From Ricordea florida (taxonomy: Eukaryota > Cnidaria > Anthozoa > Corallimorpharia > Ricordeidae): a stretch of DNA of 64,000 bases. This document shows, one piece after another, positions 1 through 15,100 of the stretch (position 1 is its first letter; every line of letters begins with the position of its first letter). The notes beneath the pieces were generated by a model. That model saw only the letters and a list, made by a program, of their open reading frames with translations, searched no databases and was not told the DNA's origin. The position numbers and the translations under genes were made by a program. The stretch covers positions 21,214,561-21,278,560 of the forward strand of contig OX453281.1 in the NCBI GenBank assembly GCA_949710005.1. The letters run 5' to 3'.

Positions 1-881
1 AAAAGCTGCCCGTTGAAATCGCCCGAAAACTGCAAATATACAGCACGTATTCCAAGTTATTTAAAAGACAGAGAAGTAACATTTGTCATAATATTAGTTT
101 TGACATCCGATTCAGTCTAGTACGAACTCTAACGCTTAACGCTATTACGTAACCTTGGGGGTCCTGTGGCATTTTTACGTAATAATTTTATCCTCCTTAA
201 GTTGGAGTTCAGAACATTATTACAGTTTATCGGTTTTTTATTATTCTTACTCGCTGCTATGCTTTTTATCTCATACGTTAAGGAGAGCATGCGTGTTGAT
301 CGCTGAAAACTTTTTTGATATTTTTCTCAGAACAACAGCACCACATTGAGTAGAATTTGAACTTCTTGGCGAGCATTTTTTTTTCGTTAAATCCTCAAAT
401 TACAAGTTATTGATTTAAAAAAGCTAAACGGTTCGTTATCTATACTTTGCATTTGTCCACACGCTTATTAAATATCAAATGACTAATTACAGAGTGCTAT
501 CAATCTGGCGATATTTTCGACACTGGACTCTCGAGAAATTATTGATATTGTTACATGTCAAGAAATATAATGTCTCACTTCGTGGAATCTTATATTGTAC
601 ATTTTTGGAATGGAAATCTCGTGCTTTCCTTCTCCAGTTAAACGCTTTCTTTGTCTAAGTCACTGACAATCTCGTAAGTCATTAACGATATGAAAGCCAA
701 TACGGTGGTTTGCTATATTTTCATTCAACTGGAGGTCAAGTTTTATCAAGTCAATCATTTCTGACAGCGAACACTTCGACAACAGCATTTTGTTGAGTGC
801 GTAACTCTGTTTACTTTCTCAGGGCGATTTGGGTTCGCTTCTTTGTAACGTTTGCTTTCTTTTCCTTCTAGGCTGTAAAGT
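1..881. other. Upstream region of the CUB/laminin-G gene; no coding exon recognised
   Basis: No protein-like segment or named repeat was recognised. A pyrimidine-rich tract ending in TTCTAG at 865-870 directly precedes GCTGTAAAGT and the start codon at 882. It looks like a splice acceptor, so an untranslated first exon may lie further upstream, inside or outside this window. That is inference; the tract could also be chance. Confidence 0.4.
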
Positions 882-2338
882 ATGGAGTGTAAAATCTTTG
901 TTGGACTTTTTCTACTTGCTGTACTTCGTCAAGTTGCAGGTGAGATATCTTTTCGTGTTCATTTGACTAAATGTTATGCGTGACTGTTGTCGCACCAGAT
1001 TGCATCGAAAAGGACCATTTGAAAATCTGGAGTGAGTGATTTAATTGGACTTTATATTAAGATAAATGATTTAGAAAAGTTGATTCAGTATCGCACTTCT
1101 GTAAACTGAGATAATTGAAGTATTTGCAAGTACCAAGCCTGTACAGAGGAGTCATTTACAAGGTAATCAAATACCTTCGAAGCTTCCTTGGTGAAAAGCG
1201 TTTAGACGTTGCTGTGGAAGTCAAAGAGAGGAGGCGAGTTCAGATAACAAACACTACAACCATTAATGAAGAAGCTGCAATACTTTAGTACTGTTTGTTT
1301 CATTGCACAGTGTGGTCCTAACGTTTTCATTGGTGGATCAAACTATGCAGTGTGATCATTCTGTGGAAAGCTACTGAACAGTACTGTACTGGGGTACCGT
1401 TTGTTTTACTATACAGTGTGGTCCTAACTTTTTCATCGGTGGATCAAAGCATGCAGTGTGACCGTTCTAAGGAAAGCTACTGAACAGTACTATACTTGTT
1501 TTTTTACTATACAGTGTGGTTCTATTTTTATTCTTCTGTTGATCTAAGCATGCACTGTGACTGTTCTTTTGAAAGCCACTGAACAGCTGGGTGACCATGC
1601 ACCAAATACTGAAAAGGACTGTAACTGTACTGTGGTACTATTTGTTGTACTATACAGTATTTCAGTCTGCATTCTTTTCCCTGAAACCATGCAAAGTAAC
1701 CATTCCTAGCGGTTGAAAAAGTACGGAACTGTATTTTGTTGAGCTACTGCTCGTTCTACTACCACCGGTACTGAATTTTCATCTATTCATGAAACATGCT
1801 TTGAGCTACGGAACCGTGCTATCCAGTGCAGTTTTTCCCACGTTTGGCAGTAAAAGGAGATATTGCAATGGATGCCATAACTGAAAAAGAAATTAAATCA
1901 ATATGGCAGTCATTGGGGGTAAGAGGTTACTCTCGCACATGACTTGAAATAAAGAACAAACAATATCGATTACAGTAGTATATTAAAAGAAAACTGGAGA
2001 GAAATAAGTTCTGCTCATGGCATTAATATGAGGAAAATAGTTTGATTTATTTACTCTTCGACGCGAACAGAAGTACAGTATTGGTTTTCACATCCGGTCA
2101 GCGCGCAAGGATCTTTCTGGTTCATCTGTAATGAGATTGAACTGCGAAGTCTCAAACCTGGAAATTTTTGAAAACACATTGTCGGAGCGAAGGGTTTCCG
2201 GAAACTTGATCGGGGGTCGTGTTCCAAAGAAACCGATGTCTCGGAGTTCGGCGCCAAATAAATTCACAGTCTGTCTGCTGTAAACAGCCTTCATGTAAAA
2301 GCTAAACGTATTAATTCTGTTCATTTGAATCCTTTATT

Positions 2339-2369
<31 letters not shown>

Positions 2370-5300
2370 AGAAAAAAAGATTTGTTTCCGTACACATTCC
2401 CGTGAAAAACTCGTTTAGATTTTTAACTGGGAAAATCGAGTTCCTTTCTTTGATTTATTCATAGTTAGTGGAGTAACTAGTAACTATGATTCTTTAACCG
2501 CTAACAATTGCAAATGGTTACCTATCAAGTTTAGAATACAATTTAAGATTTTACTTTTTGTTTTTAAGACTCTTAATGGCTTTGCTCCATCTTATATTTC
2601 TGAACTACTACAGCTAAAGTCATCCTCTAAATACAATCTGAGATCTTCTGCAGACACTAGCTTACTTAAACTTCCCACATCAAAGAGCCTTACTACTCTG
2701 GGTGACCGCTCATTCACCTATGCGGCATCCACACTTTTGTGTTTCTCCTGCTTTATTCGAATACATGCAGGGAACTCCTGGACATATAGTTTTTCACTCC
2801 CTTACAATACCGATAACCCTAAAGATATATCCGAGTAACATAATCCAAATCACGTGCAAGAGTCACTGATCGATCTTACAAGAAATGCAATATCACAAAT
2901 ACTATATCTCTCCCCAAGTCGAGATAGGAAACTCATATCAATCAATCCATCAAAATCAAATGTCATCCCCAACTAATAGTCTTTGAAATGTTAGAAGCGA
3001 CTGTCATTGAAACATTTCCAGTTCGTTCAACCGGAACAATAAAAACAATTAGGTCAAAACGGTTACAATTTTTCGCTAACGCTCGTTCATAACGTTTCCA
3101 ATGTGCGGCAACTCAGTTGAGAACATAGTCACGGAGATAAGTTGGAGCGCGACGTGACCTTGGAGGTCTGTTTTCAGCACGAGTCGCTGTTTGGCCCGTG
3201 ATCTCTGGTGTACACGCGACAGGAAACAAATCGTCGTCGCACGAGTGATCGACTTCGTACAGCTTACGAACACGAGACACGTTTCTGAGGATTCGCGCAT
3301 CCATTCCACGTTGTAGCACAACACTTGGACCTTTCCGTGCCACGACTGTATACGGCTGTGGATCATAACGCGTGGATAACTTGTCTCGGGGTGTCTGTTG
3401 AAGTAAAACTTTATCACCTTCTTTCACGGGTGAAGAGGCGGCTCGCTGACGACCGTCAGCATACGCTTTTTGTTGGCATTTCTTGAGGAGGTCGTTCCCT
3501 CTTGCGACAATAAAGGCTTTGGTCATTCCGGGTTTACGAAGCTGGGGAACTTTCGTCCGTATCTCGCGTCCAAACATCAACCGACAGGGGGCGATTCCAG
3601 TAACAGCATGCGGAGTAGCGCGATAGTTGAGCAGAAACTTGTAAATTTCTTGGCGCCAATCTTTGCCTTCAATATGCGCTGCACGAATTACCTTTTCTAA
3701 GGGCTGGTTGAAGCGCTCCACCTCAGCGTTGGCTTGAGGCCAGTACGGGGTGACCTTGCGATGCGAAATTCCGTGGGCATCAAGGAAATTGGAAAACGCT
3801 TTGGAAACAAATTGTGGACCATTGTCCGACGTAAGCAACTCAGGAAGGCCATGCGTAGAGAATATCCTTTGAAGTTGCCTCACAATCACTTCAGCTGTAG
3901 TGGAGCGGAGAATAGCAACCTCTGGCCACCGTGAGCACGCGTCAACCAAAACGAGAAGACTGTCTCCAGAAGGAAGTGGACCGCATAGATCAATGTGGAC
4001 GTTCTCCCATGGTTTTCGCGGCATAACGGAAGGGCGTAAAGGCTCTGGCGCTGATTTTGGAGACATCGACTGGCAAGAAAGACATAGCTTCACCGTCTGC
4101 TCAATGTCACGGTCTATGCCTGGCCACCAGACTTTCTCTCGCAGAAGCTGCTTTGTGCGCACTATACCCTGGTGGCCCTCGTGAGCCAACTGGAGAGTGC
4201 GCCGTCGTAACTGAGCAGGGATCACAATTCGTCTGCCACGAAGAACGAGACCGTTATAAACGGACAATTCCGCACGAACTGCATAGAAGGGGAGGAGGTC
4301 GGGAGTAGTCGGCCATTTCCCACTACGTAAGTGGTCTGGCAGTCTTTGAAGTATCGGGTCGTCGCGCGTTGCACTAACGATTTCTGTCCGAGACATGGCT
4401 TTCGGGACCGAATTGGAGGCAATGTAGTTAATGTATTCTTCCGCAATCTGCCGTTCACGATTGGGTTGGCCGTGAAGGGGAAGTCGCGAGAGAACATCTG
4501 CTGGATTTGTCTTGCCCCGCATATGAAGCACTTTGAATTTGTAGGGTTGTAGCCTGAGCGCCCATCGCTCTATTCGGGGAGGTGGTTTGGACTTTGGGCT
4601 GTAGATGACCTCTAAGGGTTTGTGATCGGTGTAGAGGGTGAATTCCTTGCCGTACAAGTAGATGTGAAATCGTTCACAGCCCCAAACCACCGCCAAGGCT
4701 TCACGTTCGGTTTGCGAATATCTTCTTTCAACGTCTGTGAGTGAGCGGCTCGCAAAAACGACAGGGCGAAAGGTAGTGCCATCATGTTGCATCAGTATCG
4801 CTCCAACTCCCACAGGACTTGCATCTACCCGTAACTGAGTTTCCCGTGTCTCATCGTAGTGTGCCATAACACAATCACTGGTCAAAGCGGACTTCAGCTT
4901 CTGAAAAGCCTCTTGATGTTCTTTGGTCCACGACCACGGTTCTCCTTTTCTAGTCAACTGCCGGAGCGGGTCAGACAGGGTTGCGAAATCCGGAATAAAC
5001 CTTGAACAATAGTTCACTAGGCCTAAAAAACTTCTGACTTCGCCAGAATTTTGAGGTGAGCGCGCATTCTGTACAGCGTCTACTTTTTTATCATCTGGCG
5101 AAAGACCTGCCGCAGACACCTTGAAGCCGAAGAAAACCAACTCAGGAACACTGAACAGGCATTTTTCCTTGTTTAAAGTAAGCCCACGCTCTTTAAGCCT
5201 CCTGAAAGTCTCTTCAAGGGAACGGTCATGCGCTGCTTGATCCTTCCCAAAGATAAGAATGTCGTCAGAAATGTTCCGTGCGCCTGCAATGCCCTGAAGG

Positions 5301-8193
5301 GTTTCCTGAATAACGTACTGGTACTGTTCCGAGGCGGAGGATAAGCCGAAGATGAGGCGCTTGTAGCGTTTGAGACCTGTATGCGTGGAAAATGTAGTGA
5401 GAGCTCGCGAGTCTGGGTGGAGCTCTATTTGATGATACCCCCATCGTAAGTCGAGTTTCGAAAACACTTGTGCCCCGTTCATTGCTTGCAAGGTCTCTTC
5501 TAAGGTCGGAATCGGATGGCGTTCGCGTACCACGGCTTCGTTAACCCGTCGCATGTCGACGCAGACACGAATGTCCCCATTGGACTTTGGAACGGCCACT
5601 AGGGGGGATACCCACGGGGTAGGACCGTCAGCATCTTCAATGATGTCAAGATCGGCCAGCTCCTGGAGTTTGCGTTCGACATCCTTTCGGATGTGGAAGG
5701 GCGTCCGTCGGAGCGGCTGTGCCACAGGAGTAACATTAGGATCGGTGTGAATTCTTAGTTGGTAGTCCTTCAGCTTGCCAACTCCCTCAAAAATATCTGC
5801 GTATTGCATGACCAACTGATCCACGCGAGAACTCCGCGTTCCACTCTCGGCCTCCGAAAGATTTTGCGTCACAGCGCGTATTTCCACGGGTTGTACTGGT
5901 CCGACTCTCAGTAGACCCAAGGCGATTGCCGTTTCCTTTCCTAAGAGTGAACCAGCGTGGTCATTGTCAACCACCACGAAGCTAGCTTCAGTTGATAAGC
6001 CAGTAGAATCAGAGTACACGCGCGTATTGAAAATACCCTGCACAGGTAGAGGCTTCGGGGAGCCATAGGGGTACACACGAAGATCTGTTTGCAAGAGAGA
6101 AACATCAGGAAGGCGGTGGAAAGCCTGACCATCAAGAACGTTCACACTAGCACCAGAATCGATGACTACGGGTATGTCCGTGTCGTGAATGCGAACCTGA
6201 ACCGTGCGCGGCGAAGCAGACGTTTCCGAGGTAAGACCGAAGAGGTATTCATCATCAATGGAGTAATCTTGTGAATGTTCTCCGGTGTCAACGAGGTGAA
6301 CTGCTTCACGCGGTTCGCGGCCCGCTTGAATTGAACGCTTCCCATTGCAAACACGTTGAAAATGGCCCTTTTTACCACAATGAGAGCATGTTGCATTATT
6401 TGCAGGACAGGAAGGGTGTTTAGCTTTGTGGCCTTCTTTCCCGCAACAGAAACAGACCGGCGTAGAAGAATTTCGCCGAGGGGCGTGGCCACTTGAACGA
6501 CTTGGAGCCTTGCGAGGTGATGGAAAATGTTTCTGACGAGCCGACCGGAGTTGTAGCGAGTTGACCGGCGCTGAAACTTGCTTCTCCATTTGTGCGGCGT
6601 TTCGATTGGAAACTTCGATGGCGCGGGCGATGGACAGAGCATTCTCTAGCGTAAGATCAGTTTCTCGAAGAAATCTTCGTCGAAGTTCCCGTGAATAACA
6701 CTTATCGACAAGCTGATCCCGGATCATCTCGCTTGCGCTCTCCCCGTAGTCGCAACTCTTAACCAGTTGCCGTAGCCGTGTTGCAAAAGCGTCAAGGGAC
6801 TCATCGGGCAGCTGAGCGGCGGACCGGAAAATGTGCCGTTTGAAGGGCACGTTCTTTTTCGGTTCGAAGTAAGCTGTTAAGCGGTGAAGCGCGGTGCTGT
6901 AGGTGTCACCTGTGTCCTGTAACGTTGCGAAGACATCCTGAACCTCTTGTCCTGCAAGGTGCAAAAGAACGGCCCTCTTTTGGTTGGCATCTGTTATTCC
7001 AGAAGCAAGAATAAAATATTCCAAGGACTGAACCCACTTGGACCAACGCTGTCCTAAGGTAGAAGAATCGGCCAACGAAAAGGGCGGTAACGCGGGAAGC
7101 TGTAAAGAAGCTATTGAACTAGACGCGCTTGGCGAAACTGTAGGTGTTGTCGAACCAGAAGAACGGACGTTATCAGTCATCCTCGTCGCCAATTTTGTGT
7201 TTCTCCTGCTTTATTCGAATACATGCAGGGAACTCCTGGACATATAGTTTTTCACTCCCTTACAATACCGATAACCCTAAAGATGTATCCGAGTAACATA
7301 ATCCAAATCACGTGCAAGAGTCACTGATCGATCTTACAAGAAATGCGATATCACAAATACTATACACACTATGGAATAATCTTCCAAACTCCATTCGTAA
7401 GGCTAGTAGTATTGAACAGTTTATGTGCCGGCTAAAAACCTATTTGTTCAGGGACGCGTAAACCAATTTATGCTAACATATAAATAGTTATTAGTAGTAG
7501 TTATATAGTAGTTATTATTTAACAAATAAAGAAGCCTAAGCCGTGTATTACACTGTGATAAAACACGACGGGCATTTGAGAACACGAGTGAAATGTAGAA
7601 AACACGAGCCGCAAGGGAGTGTTTTCTACATTCTCTCAAATGTCCGGAGTGTTTTAATCACAGTGTAATACACTGCTTAGGTTTCTTTATTCGCTTTATG
7701 ATATAGATTTTACATGCCGCGAGTAGAAACAACAAAGCACACAGATCGACAAACCGACGCCATTTAATACCAACTTCTCAACTGTTTTCGCTTCTTCTTC
7801 TTTACTTGTTTTATTATTCTGAGCTTCAAAACTTTCTGCTGCTTCGCAGAGAACTCCATCGTGTATTTCTTCAAAGAAAATGTTTTTCGACATCTCTTGG
7901 AGATCTGTCGAGTAGAGGTAATGTGGCGAAAAACAATAAAACACGCTTTTTCTATGTTTTATACTCTGATAAAACATAGGTTTTTGACCAATCAGAGCGC
8001 GCGTAAGAACGTAGCTATATTATAATAGTAGTTATATGCTGCAGTAGTTATAAGTAGTTATTTTATCATGGACATTTGATTGTAAAATTCTTAATTTTGC
8101 AATGTAATTTTTATTTCTATCTTGTTATGCACGGGTGACCATCTTGCAATGGAACCCGCGCACTATAAGCAAGCAAATTATTATTATTATTAC

Positions 8194-8238
<45 letters not shown>

Positions 8239-11200
8239 ACTCGACAAAATTGAATGCAATTCAACTCTTGATTCGGGGACTTATAATTCATACTTATGTC
8301 AACTCTATGATTTTTTCATTTTTTTCGGTCAATCAATGTATCACTCAATCTTGGTTAACCTTGAATTTTGCCAAGACCTAAAAACACTGAAGGTTACGCA
8401 TTTTTTTCGCTAGTGGAAAAGTAATTTTATTTTCCTGCTGTACTATTAACGGCAGACTTATTCCATTTTCTTTCCATATTTCTCTCAAACTGTAGAATTT
8501 TCCAAGTTTAATGGTTTACATTTCGTTCCAAATTTTTCTGCGCAATTTCCCCGTTTTACTCTCGCGTCTTCCAGAAAACTTGGAAATGCTCATTCAATCA
8601 TTGATCAACCAGACTATTTTGTGCGCGCAGTTTCATTGTTTCGTTGCACAGTTTGGTTTAACGTTCTAACCTTTGTTAAATCTCTTTCTTGTTCTGTCAA
8701 TAATATAAATAATTTTGGTCATATCAGATTTTTAGGCCATTCCTCCTATTATCAGACAACGGTATATATATGGATATACAGAATCTTTGTGTTTAGGACA
8801 TCGCTAAACGCATGGTTTAAAGGTTTGCCTAAGATGCAAAAACGTCGGCGAGAAACACAAGTTGCACTTGGAAAGAGCGTTCTGTTGGATTTTTATATTA
8901 TATCGTTGCTAATATAGAAATTTCAAGCAGCAGAGATTGACTTCTAATGATTTCAAGGACTCCATGAGTCGTTTTCATTGACCCCATTTTTCCAGTGGAA
9001 CGATATTAGCCAACATACATCTGAGTCGTGAATTTTAAAACCTATTTTTGAGCCCCGTATTTTGACGGGTTGTAACTGAGAGTGTCACCTCAACTTTTCA
9101 GCTTGTTTACGTACTTTTGTTGGAATAAAACTGCGTTGCAGTTCACAGGGTTTTGCTTAAGTCCGTGCCAAAGTGCGAAACTAGTGGGAGGCAAAATATT
9201 GTATTGCAGAGTGGTCTTATATTTGACCTCTTAATCCATTTAATTCCTTAATTTACAGAATTTCTAGTATGTGGCTTTTTATAGATACGTCAATATTATG
9301 GTTGTAGAATTTTTCGCTATTGATAACATTAATATCATAGCTTTTCGTCAGTTGGGCGGCATTTATCGTCTATATAACTGACCTTTTGAAGATCAGAGTT
9401 AGGTCTATTGTTCTAACGTATCTATCCGTGATCATTTGTTTTTAAACTTATAACATTTTTTGGTAAGCTACGGAGCAGTACTGTACCGTTGTATTGTTCG
9501 GTTTCTTAAGTTAACACTATAGTTCAAAATTAAGAAATTTCTTTTTGTCATATTTCAGGCCAGGTTTAAACCTCTCATTTCACATGTGCCGAATTTAATT
9601 CCCATTTTTGGTCGGCTAAAATAACAAATGCTACGGCGTTTGATTAGACGTGGAATTTGATTGTGGCGAACTTTACCCCATTCGCTATCAACATTCCCAG
9701 TCTCCTCTCGGAAACCTTGTCATCCAATATGGTGGACGACAACTTGGTTGCTGAAGTCGACGAAAACTCTTTACGTTTTATTCAACATATGATTCTTAAA
9801 AGCAGAAGACGCAGGTTAATGATGCAATTAACCGTCAACTATCTTCTTTACTAACTCCGTGGTCTGCGCCTTCACTTGACTCCCTTCTTTCCATCATTTC
9901 ATTGAAGCGCGACTCACAATATGCTTTCGGAAAAGGAGAAAACACACGATGTTCTCGGTTCTAATTTATTAGTTGGTTGAACGGCCTAAAACCCTCTCTC
10001 ACTCTCAGTGAAATTTAGTTATCTGAAGATATATAATGCCGCACATACATTGTTTCACTTATCAGGAAACCTGTCAATACGCCCTATAATGGAATGTTCC
10101 ATTTGTGTCACTAATAGAGTTCTTGACACATTCAATAACACTAAGTGAAAATGCGATAATAACAGTTTCCGACAATGCCAGATTATACTTCTTTCTGTCC
10201 AGGACTAGATCCTCTTCGTTTTAGAAAACCCAGCACCTCATACAAAAGTAATAACCGCACGTCAAACAAGTATATTTTGTCGTCAAGAAGCATGAACTAC
10301 ACATTCCTTCCACTTCCGCCATGTTCCACGCGTTGTTTAGACTCTTCCGCGTATGGCATCCACTGAAATCTTAGTGAATTGTGGGTAATAAATTAATCAT
10401 AATAATTTACTGTAATTTATGCATTGTATTATGCACATGTGAAAGGCGACGTCTGAATCAAATGTCGAACCTAAGTCGAATCTTCGACTGTTTCATTCGC
10501 TAATTCGGCGAAAGTCGCATTTAATTCGAAACTGTCGAATTCAATTGATTCAAACGTCGCATTTAAAATGCATTTAATTCTCGAATTAAATTCGGCACAT
10601 TTGAAATACGACGTTTGAACCGGGCAAAAGTACAGCGAAATTGTAGATGTCACGAATAATGCTCCTCGTAGACAATAACATGTGTTTATAATGACGACAA
10701 TCATACTGATAATGGCAACGATAACGGAAACCATAACAGTAACGATAACGACCACAGTAACGATTATAGTAACGATAACGACCACAGTAACGATAACGAT
10801 AATGATAACAGTAACGATAACAACCACAGTAACGATAACGACCACAGTAACGATAACGGTAACGATAACGGTAACGATAACGGTAACGATAACGGTAACG
10901 ATAACAGTAACGTTAACAGTAACGATAACGACCACAGTAAAGATAACAGTAACGACGACAGTAGCAATAACAGTAACGATAACGACCACAGTAACGATAA
11001 CGGTAACAGTAACGATAACAGTAACGATAACGACCACAGTAACGGCGACGATAACGGTAACAGTGACGATAACGACCACAGTAACGATTACAGTCACAAC
11101 TAGAAGGGCACTCGGTAGAGCGCATACCTCCGCCCCGCCACATATGTACACCTTATATTACACTCATCCGGATCTGAGATCCGGAGTTTAATCCGGATAA

Positions 11201-12070
11201 ATCCCAAATTTTAATCGATTGATCCTGGGTATATTTGCGACCTTTCCACCAAGTTTGATGCAAATGCGTTGATTAGTTTTTGCAGACAAACAAACAAACA
11301 AACAAACAGACAGGCGTGAAAACATAACCTCCTTGGCGGAGGTAATAACAGTTGCGCTGACGACAGCGGCAACGATAACGATAACGAGAATGAGAATAGT
11401 AACGATAACAGTAGCGGTAACGATGCCGGTAACGATGCCGGTAACGATATAGATAATGACAATGTGCCGTTTTGTTTCAGGAGTGTCTATTTGTCCCACG
11501 CGCGAGATCCAAGCGACAGAAGGGGAGGTAACATCACCCAACTACCCTAATAATTACGATCCTGACGAGGATTGCAGCTTGACGATTGATGGAGGAAGTG
11601 GCGCTCGATTTACCGTCAAGTTCCTTGACTTTCGTGTGGAGGAAGACGATGATGGTATGTAGTAATTACGGGTTAGAGACTGAAATTCGTGGTTTGTTTA
11701 CAAATACACGCACGCGCTGGCTGTAAAATGAACTCGAAATTGTCAATACTGCACGAAGTGAAGCTGAGTGCAGTATTGACAATTTCGAGTTCATTTTACA
11801 GCCAGTAAGTGCGTGTATTTGTAAACAAACCACGAATTTCAAGTCTCTAACCCTTTTAATATTCAATCTGAGTTCAATGAAATACAAAACGGCCATTTTG
11901 ATGCCAGCCGTTGTGTGATGGCGTGATGTATTCTCATTAGTGCACGGTTACTAGGTGATGACGTGACGTATCACAAAATCACGTGATTGAGTTTAGCCAA
12001 TCACGCGCATGGATTTAGCACATTGAATGATGATTAAATATTAATAGGAAATAATAATGATGATAATAAT

Positions 12071-12108
<38 letters not shown>

Positions 12109-15100
12109 TGAGGGTGTAGTATCGCCCTTTCGAGTGATCTCTGAGCACGAGGAAGATTATCCAGCCTGGTTCTGTGAACGCAAGACAACGCTTTTCCCGA
12201 AGCCCGTGGAGTTAACCAGAGACAACCAAAGACCCATCACTTGCGTAAAGACGTTACAAAAGTAGTTTACCTCTTGTTTACTCGTTCCAGTAGACCGTCG
12301 ATGATCGTTTAGACGAGTACGACTTGATGGAGGGTGCGCAGAGGGCAGGACAGACAACTTCCTGATTAATACATCAGTCACGTTGGACTTTCACAGAAGA
12401 CGGCGCAATTTAAGTGTTGCGTGGATTGATGTCAAAAAAGCGTACGATGCAGTGGATCGTGGATGGTTGAATGCAGTGACAACGCTACACACGTTCCCCA
12501 CATGGTTGTGTAAAGTCATTTGTAAGCTGTGTAAGAGTTTGAATACTATGGTGGTGGCAACCACAAAGGAAGGGCGGGAAATTTCTGAATCGATCAAGTT
12601 TAACAAAAGCCTACCCCAGGGAGATGCACTTTACCCGAGGCTGTTTACTATATGCTGGAACCCCATAGCATGGAAAATCAGTGTTACCGAGGGGTATAAA
12701 ATGTCCAAATGCATCAATGGTAAGGATACAGATCTATTATACATGACCTCAAGATACTCGACAGCAAACTCAATCGGGTCATGAAGATGATCAAGTAGAC
12801 CATGGAAGATGTGGGGCTCGAGGGAAACCCCAACAAGTGCGCGGTGGCCGATGTGAAGTGGGGGCTGCATGTGAGTGATCACTCGGGAGGGATAGTAGGT
12901 GAGTTGACCAGGATATTCGGTCTTGAGGAGGGTAAACGGTATAGGTTCCTGGGAGTACTTGAGAATGTTATGCAGGAGGATTAACTGGCCCTGGAGTGTG
13001 CAGCAAAGGAGCACCTCCGATGTATGTCGATTATTTGGACAAGCCCACTGTCTGACTACTTCCGAGTGACTGCGTCAAATCAATTTGCATCACCCGTACT
13101 GGAGTTAATTTTTGGCCCTGCTAGCAGATCTGTGAATGCAAGTTTTGGCCAATTTGGTTTTGTTGGAAATGTTAGCTATACAGCAAAGGAGTACCTCTGA
13201 TGTATGTTGGTTATTTGGACAAGCCAACTGTCAGACTACAACCAGGTTATTGCATCAAATCAGTTTGCATCACCCGTAACGGGCTACCTTATGTGGACAA
13301 TACAGTGGCCAATTATGGAGCTCAAGCAGATCCACAGAGAAGTGTGCAAGATAGTTGTCGAGAATGGTGAAAGGCACTCATGTGGTTCAAATGCGCTGCT
13401 ATATCTGCCAAGAAGCAAATCGGGCAGGGAACTACGCTCTGTTAAAATGGAATACAAAGCCACAAAGATCAAGGGTTCAGTTAGACTCTATACTAATGAA
13501 GACCCTGCAATAAGAATGGTGAGGAAGTTTGAGGAGCAAGCGGCGGAGATAGGAAGAAGATCTGTGGTTAAGGAAGCGGTTAAGTGTGCGGAGGAGCTTG
13601 GTCTCGACCTTGATCTGGAACACTCGCAAAAGATCAAGACGGAAGTCATTTAGTGTCAAGTCGAGAAGCTAGGGGAGGACGTAAGGAACCAGGGATGACA
13701 AGGAAGTTTAGTAACTGCCAGGTCAGGGGATGCTAGCTTGAGTTCTGAGGGATGTTTCTGGTGGCTGACAGGATTGAAACCCTGCCTAACCCAACACCAG
13801 CCAACGCGACTTTACATGAGTCAGAAAACCATTCAAGCCTGTGGGGTGAGGTGAGGTGCAATTATGTGGTAAGGCCCCAGAAAGCTTGCCCCGCATCTTG
13901 TTTGGGTGTAGTGCGCTTTCTCAGAACAAGCACCTCTTTCAGCATGACGCAGCTCTGAAGGTACTGTTCTTTGAGGTGCTGCATGGTACGCACCCGGTAA
14001 ACCAAAGCCTATCTACAAGTCGTATGATATTCAAGTATATTGGGATGTTTCAATTTGTGCGGAGCCCCAAGAGTTCGAATCAGAGTGGACGCTCAAATGG
14101 TATATCCCAAGTGCAAGAAAGCTATCACACTCGAGATGAGCTGCCTGTGGATAAACATGCGTAAGAAGAAAGAAGAGTAGAAGAAATACGCACCCCTTCG
14201 CTGGGAACTGAAGAAGCAGTTCCCAGGTTACGAAGTACAACATGATAAAGTCGTCATGGATGTCCTCGGGGGGTGGTCACGGGAGCTGAAGGACTCGATG
14301 CGCGAGATTGCCGGGACAAATGCAGAGATGTATTGCGAAAGATACAGAAGGCAGTGCAGTGCTCTCGGGAACCCTTAACATTGCAAACAAAGTTGCAACA
14401 CAAAGGAAGAATAATTAGGGACAGAACTGCAGGCACTACATTTGGACTTATATTGTTTTGTACATATGTATTTATTTATTAATTTTTTTAGACACATATT
14501 ATGTCGGGAACTTTTATGTTAATCTTGTTGCTTTTCCGGACAGTAATTTATTCGCTGCGAGTCAAGATTATAGGACCTTCAGTATTGTTTTGAGCCAGCG
14601 GTTTTCGCCATTTACACCTTCTGTTGTGTGCCTTGGATTGATGCCGTTACATATATTTTCTTATATTTTTATAACATCATAATTAGTAGTATACACTTTT
14701 TACTTCTGTGGCTCACAGGTTACGTTAGGGACGGACCATTAGAAAAGTGATGGGGGGGGGGGGTGGGGAAAAAACCAAAAAAAAATTCATGCAAGGCAAA
14801 ATGCCAAAAAAAAATTCATGCAAAGAAGAAGGTAAAAAAAAAATTCATGCAGAAGGAAGGTCCAATTGTGACTTTTTCACACGTAGTAAAAAAAATTCGT
14901 GCAGAGAGGTTCACCTGAAAAAAAAATTCCTGCAAAAGCAGTGAGCGAAAAAAAAAATTCGTGCAAGCTGAAAATTCCCCACCCCCCCCCATCACTTTTT
15001 TAATGGTCCGTCCCTTAGGCGCCCTGTTTGACTAGCTCAGCTTTTAGCATACAGTCGTGTATTCTAATAATAATGATAATGATGATGATGATGATGATGA

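Larger units (their letters stand above)
2735..7364 (-). mobile_element. Complete Ty3/Gypsy LTR retrotransposon (4630 bp)
   Basis: Two 172-bp direct repeats (2735-2906 and 7193-7364) differ at only two visible positions and flank one long gag-pol reading frame. The target duplication CACAC lies at 2730-2734 and 7365-7369; removing the element plus one copy rejoins the interrupted LINE reading frame exactly. A primer-binding-site candidate (TTGGCGACGAGG, read on the minus strand) abuts the 5' LTR, and a purine tract (TTGGGGAGAGA) abuts the 3' LTR. The near-identical LTRs indicate a recent insertion. Family placement near Mag-type Gypsy elements is from memory. Whether it is still active cannot be judged here. 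Confidence 0.93.

Noticed and set aside
7190..7192. Gag-pol start at TTG
   Set aside because: The codon is part of the primer-binding region; the first ATG in frame is at 7180.
10471..11191. Open frames rich in Val-Thr or Thr-Ile repeats
   Set aside because: Simple-sequence tract without stops; both strands are open.
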